Assembly (NCBI RefSeq): GCF_001434295.1
Contig: NZ_AZFA01000009.1
Location: forward strand, 1 to 64,000
Source of the DNA: Companilactobacillus versmoldensis DSM 14857 = KCTC 3814
GTDB taxonomy: Bacteria; Bacillota; Bacilli; Lactobacillales; Lactobacillaceae
DNA length: 64,000 nt
Direction: 5' to 3'
Position numbers and translations under genes: made by a program. Under the pieces are notes generated by a model. It did not search any database and was not told where the DNA came from. It saw only the letters and a list, made by a program, of their open reading frames with translations. This document shows, in pieces, positions 62,553 through 64,000 of this stretch (its first letter is position 1; each line of letters opens with the position of its first letter).

Positions 62553-62783
62553 ATGGCAAAAGCAATTTTACAATTGGGCGAATTAACATGCCCTTCATGT
62601 ATGACAAAAATTCAGAAGGCAGTCGCAAACCAAGACGGTGTTTCCAACGTTAAGGTCTTGTTCAATGCCGGAAAAGTTAGAGCTGACTTTGATGAATCAG
62701 AGACTGACGCTAACAAGTTATCAGATGTTGTTACAGAATTAGGATATGAAGTTAAAAAGGTTAAAGTTAAGGAGAATGCATAA
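62553..62783 (+). CDS. CopZ-like metallochaperone, HMA domain
   Basis: A 76-residue single HMA domain with the metal motif ELTCPSCMTKIQKAV (CxxC) and the beta-alpha-beta-beta-alpha-beta pattern. It probably passes a soft metal to the ATPase encoded just before. AGGAGG supports the ATG at 62553; an in-frame ATG at 62529 is too close to the promoter. The stop overlaps the start of dps by one base. Confidence 0.9.
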   Translation: MAKAILQLGELTCPSCMTKIQKAVANQDGVSNVKVLFNAGKVRADFDESETDANKLSDVVTELGYEVKKVKVKENA

Positions 62784-63343
62784 TGACAGAACAAGCCACT
62801 CTTGATGCAAAATTTGCTGCAGAACAAAAACAAGCTGATGTAGATCATCACAAACCCACAGCTGGTGCAATGACGAACCACGTTTTATCGAATCACTTGG
62901 TGATGAATATCAAATTACACCAAATCAGTTGGTTCATTAAAGGTGCCAATGCTGAGAACTACAAAGCTGTTTTGAAACAAACTATTAGCGAGAACAATCA
63001 ATGGTTTGATAAGATTGCTGAGCAATTGTTGGATGAAAATGAATTGCCTTCATCAACGATGAAAGAATACTCAGATTACACTATGCTCGAAGAAAATGGT
63101 GAGAACAAATATTTGAACGCTGAAGAGATGCTTGCTACAGTTGTTAATGACTTAGTCACTGACAATATGTTTGTTACACGTGCTATCAAACTAGCTGAAA
63201 AAGAAGATCGTCCATATTTCCAACAAGTTTTAGTTGAACTACTTGGCTGGAACAATCATCAGATCCGGATCTATCAAGCCTTACTAGGTAAGACTGCTAC
63301 TGAAGGTCTTGGAGACGATGAAGACGACGAAGATTTTGATTAA
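62783..63343 (+). CDS. dps: Dps-family ferritin-like protein
   Basis: A Dps protein of 186 residues that stores iron and protects DNA from peroxide. The ferroxidase ligands appear as His in IKLHQISWFIKG and the Asp/Glu pair in NNQWFDKIAEQL. The N-terminus has a His/Lys-rich tail and the C-terminus an acidic run (DDEDDEDFD), unlike DNA-binding tails of E. coli Dps. Coupling to a metallochaperone gene and an Fnr-like gene points to joint control of metals and oxidative stress. Confidence 0.88.
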   Translation: MTEQATLDAKFAAEQKQADVDHHKPTAGAMTNHVLSNHLVMNIKLHQISWFIKGANAENYKAVLKQTISENNQWFDKIAEQLLDENELPSSTMKEYSDYTMLEENGENKYLNAEEMLATVVNDLVTDNMFVTRAIKLAEKEDRPYFQQVLVELLGWNNHQIRIYQALLGKTATEGLGDDEDDEDFD

Positions 63344-63355
63344 GGAATGATCGAA

Positions 63356-64000
63356 ATGGTAAAACTTGCCCATGAACATACGAATGAAGATTGTTTGAAA
63401 CTAGTTACGATTTTTCAGTCTTTACCAGAAAAAGATTTAAAAAGAGTCTCAGAAATTGTTTCCGAACATCATTTCCGTGGTGGAGAATTTCTGTACCATG
63501 CTGGCGATTCAGCTGATACATTGATGATCGTCGCTCATGGACAAGCAAAGGTTTACCAGATTGCCGCTAACGGAAAAGAGCAAATGATCCGCATCCTGCA
63601 AACAGGCGATTTCGACGGAGAAGCTGCTTTGTTCGAGAATAATGATCGCAATAGTTTCGCTCAAGCATTGATGGATACCGATGTCTGCATGATCTCCCGC
63701 ACAGATTTTCAGCAATTGATGACTGATTCACCCAAATTAGCCGTCAATATGGTCAACGCATTTGGCCAACGGATAACCCAATTAGAGCAACAAAATACCG
63801 AAGTGACAACTTCCAGTGTCGAGAGCCGATTAGCTAGTTACCTACTAGAGACTAGCGCCGGATTGAACGATGAAAGATTTACCTTACCCTTAAAGAAAAA
63901 AGATATTGCAACATACTTAGGCACGACTCCCGAAACGATCAGTCGAAAATTGACCAAGATGTCCGATGACAATTTGCTCGAAAACAAAGGCCTGAAAGTC
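63356..64000 (+). CDS. Crp/Fnr-family regulator, FLP-like, runs off the end
   Basis: The first 215 residues of a Crp/Fnr regulator; the stop is beyond the window. The cyclic-nucleotide-binding-like barrel (LYHAGDSADTLMIVAHGQAKVYQ...GDFDGEAALF) is followed by a C-terminal HTH with PETISRKL. That ExxSR matches the recognition helix of Fnr, which reads TTGA half-sites. Cys13 and Cys111 resemble the two redox Cys of Lactobacillus casei FLP; there is no Fe-S Cys cluster. The ATG at 63356 has AAGGA 9 nt upstream. It is expected to act on the boxes at 60548 and 62482, including its own operon. Confidence 0.9.
   Translation, partial: MVKLAHEHTNEDCLKLVTIFQSLPEKDLKRVSEIVSEHHFRGGEFLYHAGDSADTLMIVAHGQAKVYQIAANGKEQMIRILQTGDFDGEAALFENNDRNSFAQALMDTDVCMISRTDFQQLMTDSPKLAVNMVNAFGQRITQLEQQNTEVTTSSVESRLASYLLETSAGLNDERFTLPLKKKDIATYLGTTPETISRKLTKMSDDNLLENKGLKV

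Overview
The window looks like a chromosomal segment of a low-GC Lactobacillaceae bacterium, probably a Companilactobacillus-type species. That placement rests on gene content: a folate cluster with an RdgB-like gene, a NhaC-type antiporter under a T-box, cydAB, an LPQTG surface protein, many paired amino-acid transport genes, AT-rich intergenic DNA and strong AGGAGG ribosome sites. It is inference, not a database match. I see no rRNA, tRNA, CRISPR array, IS element or prophage.

Layout. 1-7.6 kb: hflX, an Ltp-domain surface protein, a thioesterase, an MFS exporter and cydAB with a small two-helix protein. 7.6-14.8 kb: an amino-acid permease with a decayed twin, two isochorismatase-fold hydrolases (one without its catalytic Cys) and a Bce-type ABC transporter whose permease carries an internal stop. 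15-21.1 kb: two tandem copies of a glnQ-glnH-glnP-glnP operon; the first is decaying (stop in glnH, altered glnQ), the second is intact. 21.1-22.8 kb: a T-box with a TAC (Tyr) specifier before a NhaC-family transporter. 23-29.5 kb: an Abi_2/HEPN protein, two secreted proteins sharing a C-terminal-half domain, a DUF915-like hydrolase and a PEPCK/HprK-type kinase. 29.7-36 kb: twin histidine phosphatases and folB-folK-folE-folC(broken)-rdgB-folP. 36-42.4 kb: flavodoxin, a DNA-entry type nuclease pair, prolyl iminopeptidase, an LPQTG protein and a lone HicB-like protein. 42.4-47.9 kb: an OmpR-type regulator with a degenerate receiver, divergent from pstSCAB-phoU, with five 11-bp-spaced Pho-box repeats between. 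47.9-51 kb: an XRE membrane protein, an epimerase-like reductase, an orphan unknown gene and a frameshifted small gene. 51-60.4 kb: an aromatic amino-acid operon on the minus strand. 60.5-64 kb: a CPG-type metal P-type ATPase, a CxxC metallochaperone, Dps and a Crp/Fnr regulator that runs off the end.

The most interesting signal is upstream of the aromatic operon. About 300 nt of leader RNA carries a 24-codon ORF with consecutive Trp-Tyr-Tyr-Tyr-Phe codons, followed by a hairpin starting in those codons, an antiterminator strand and a strong intrinsic terminator just before aroC. This has the architecture of ribosome-mediated transcription attenuation, in a group where T-boxes usually do this job.

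The second is a compact redox/metal circuit. Two TTGA-N6-TCAA palindromes each sit with their centre about 41.5 nt before the predicted transcription start of the ATPase gene and of the chaperone-dps-fnr operon. The encoded regulator has the matching ExxSR recognition motif and two Cys spaced as in the lactobacillar FLP protein.

A third theme is gene decay. Four genes contain in-frame stops, one of them with a frameshift as well, a fifth short gene is frameshifted, and one hydrolase has lost its nucleophile. Several of these belong to paralogue pairs whose partner is intact.
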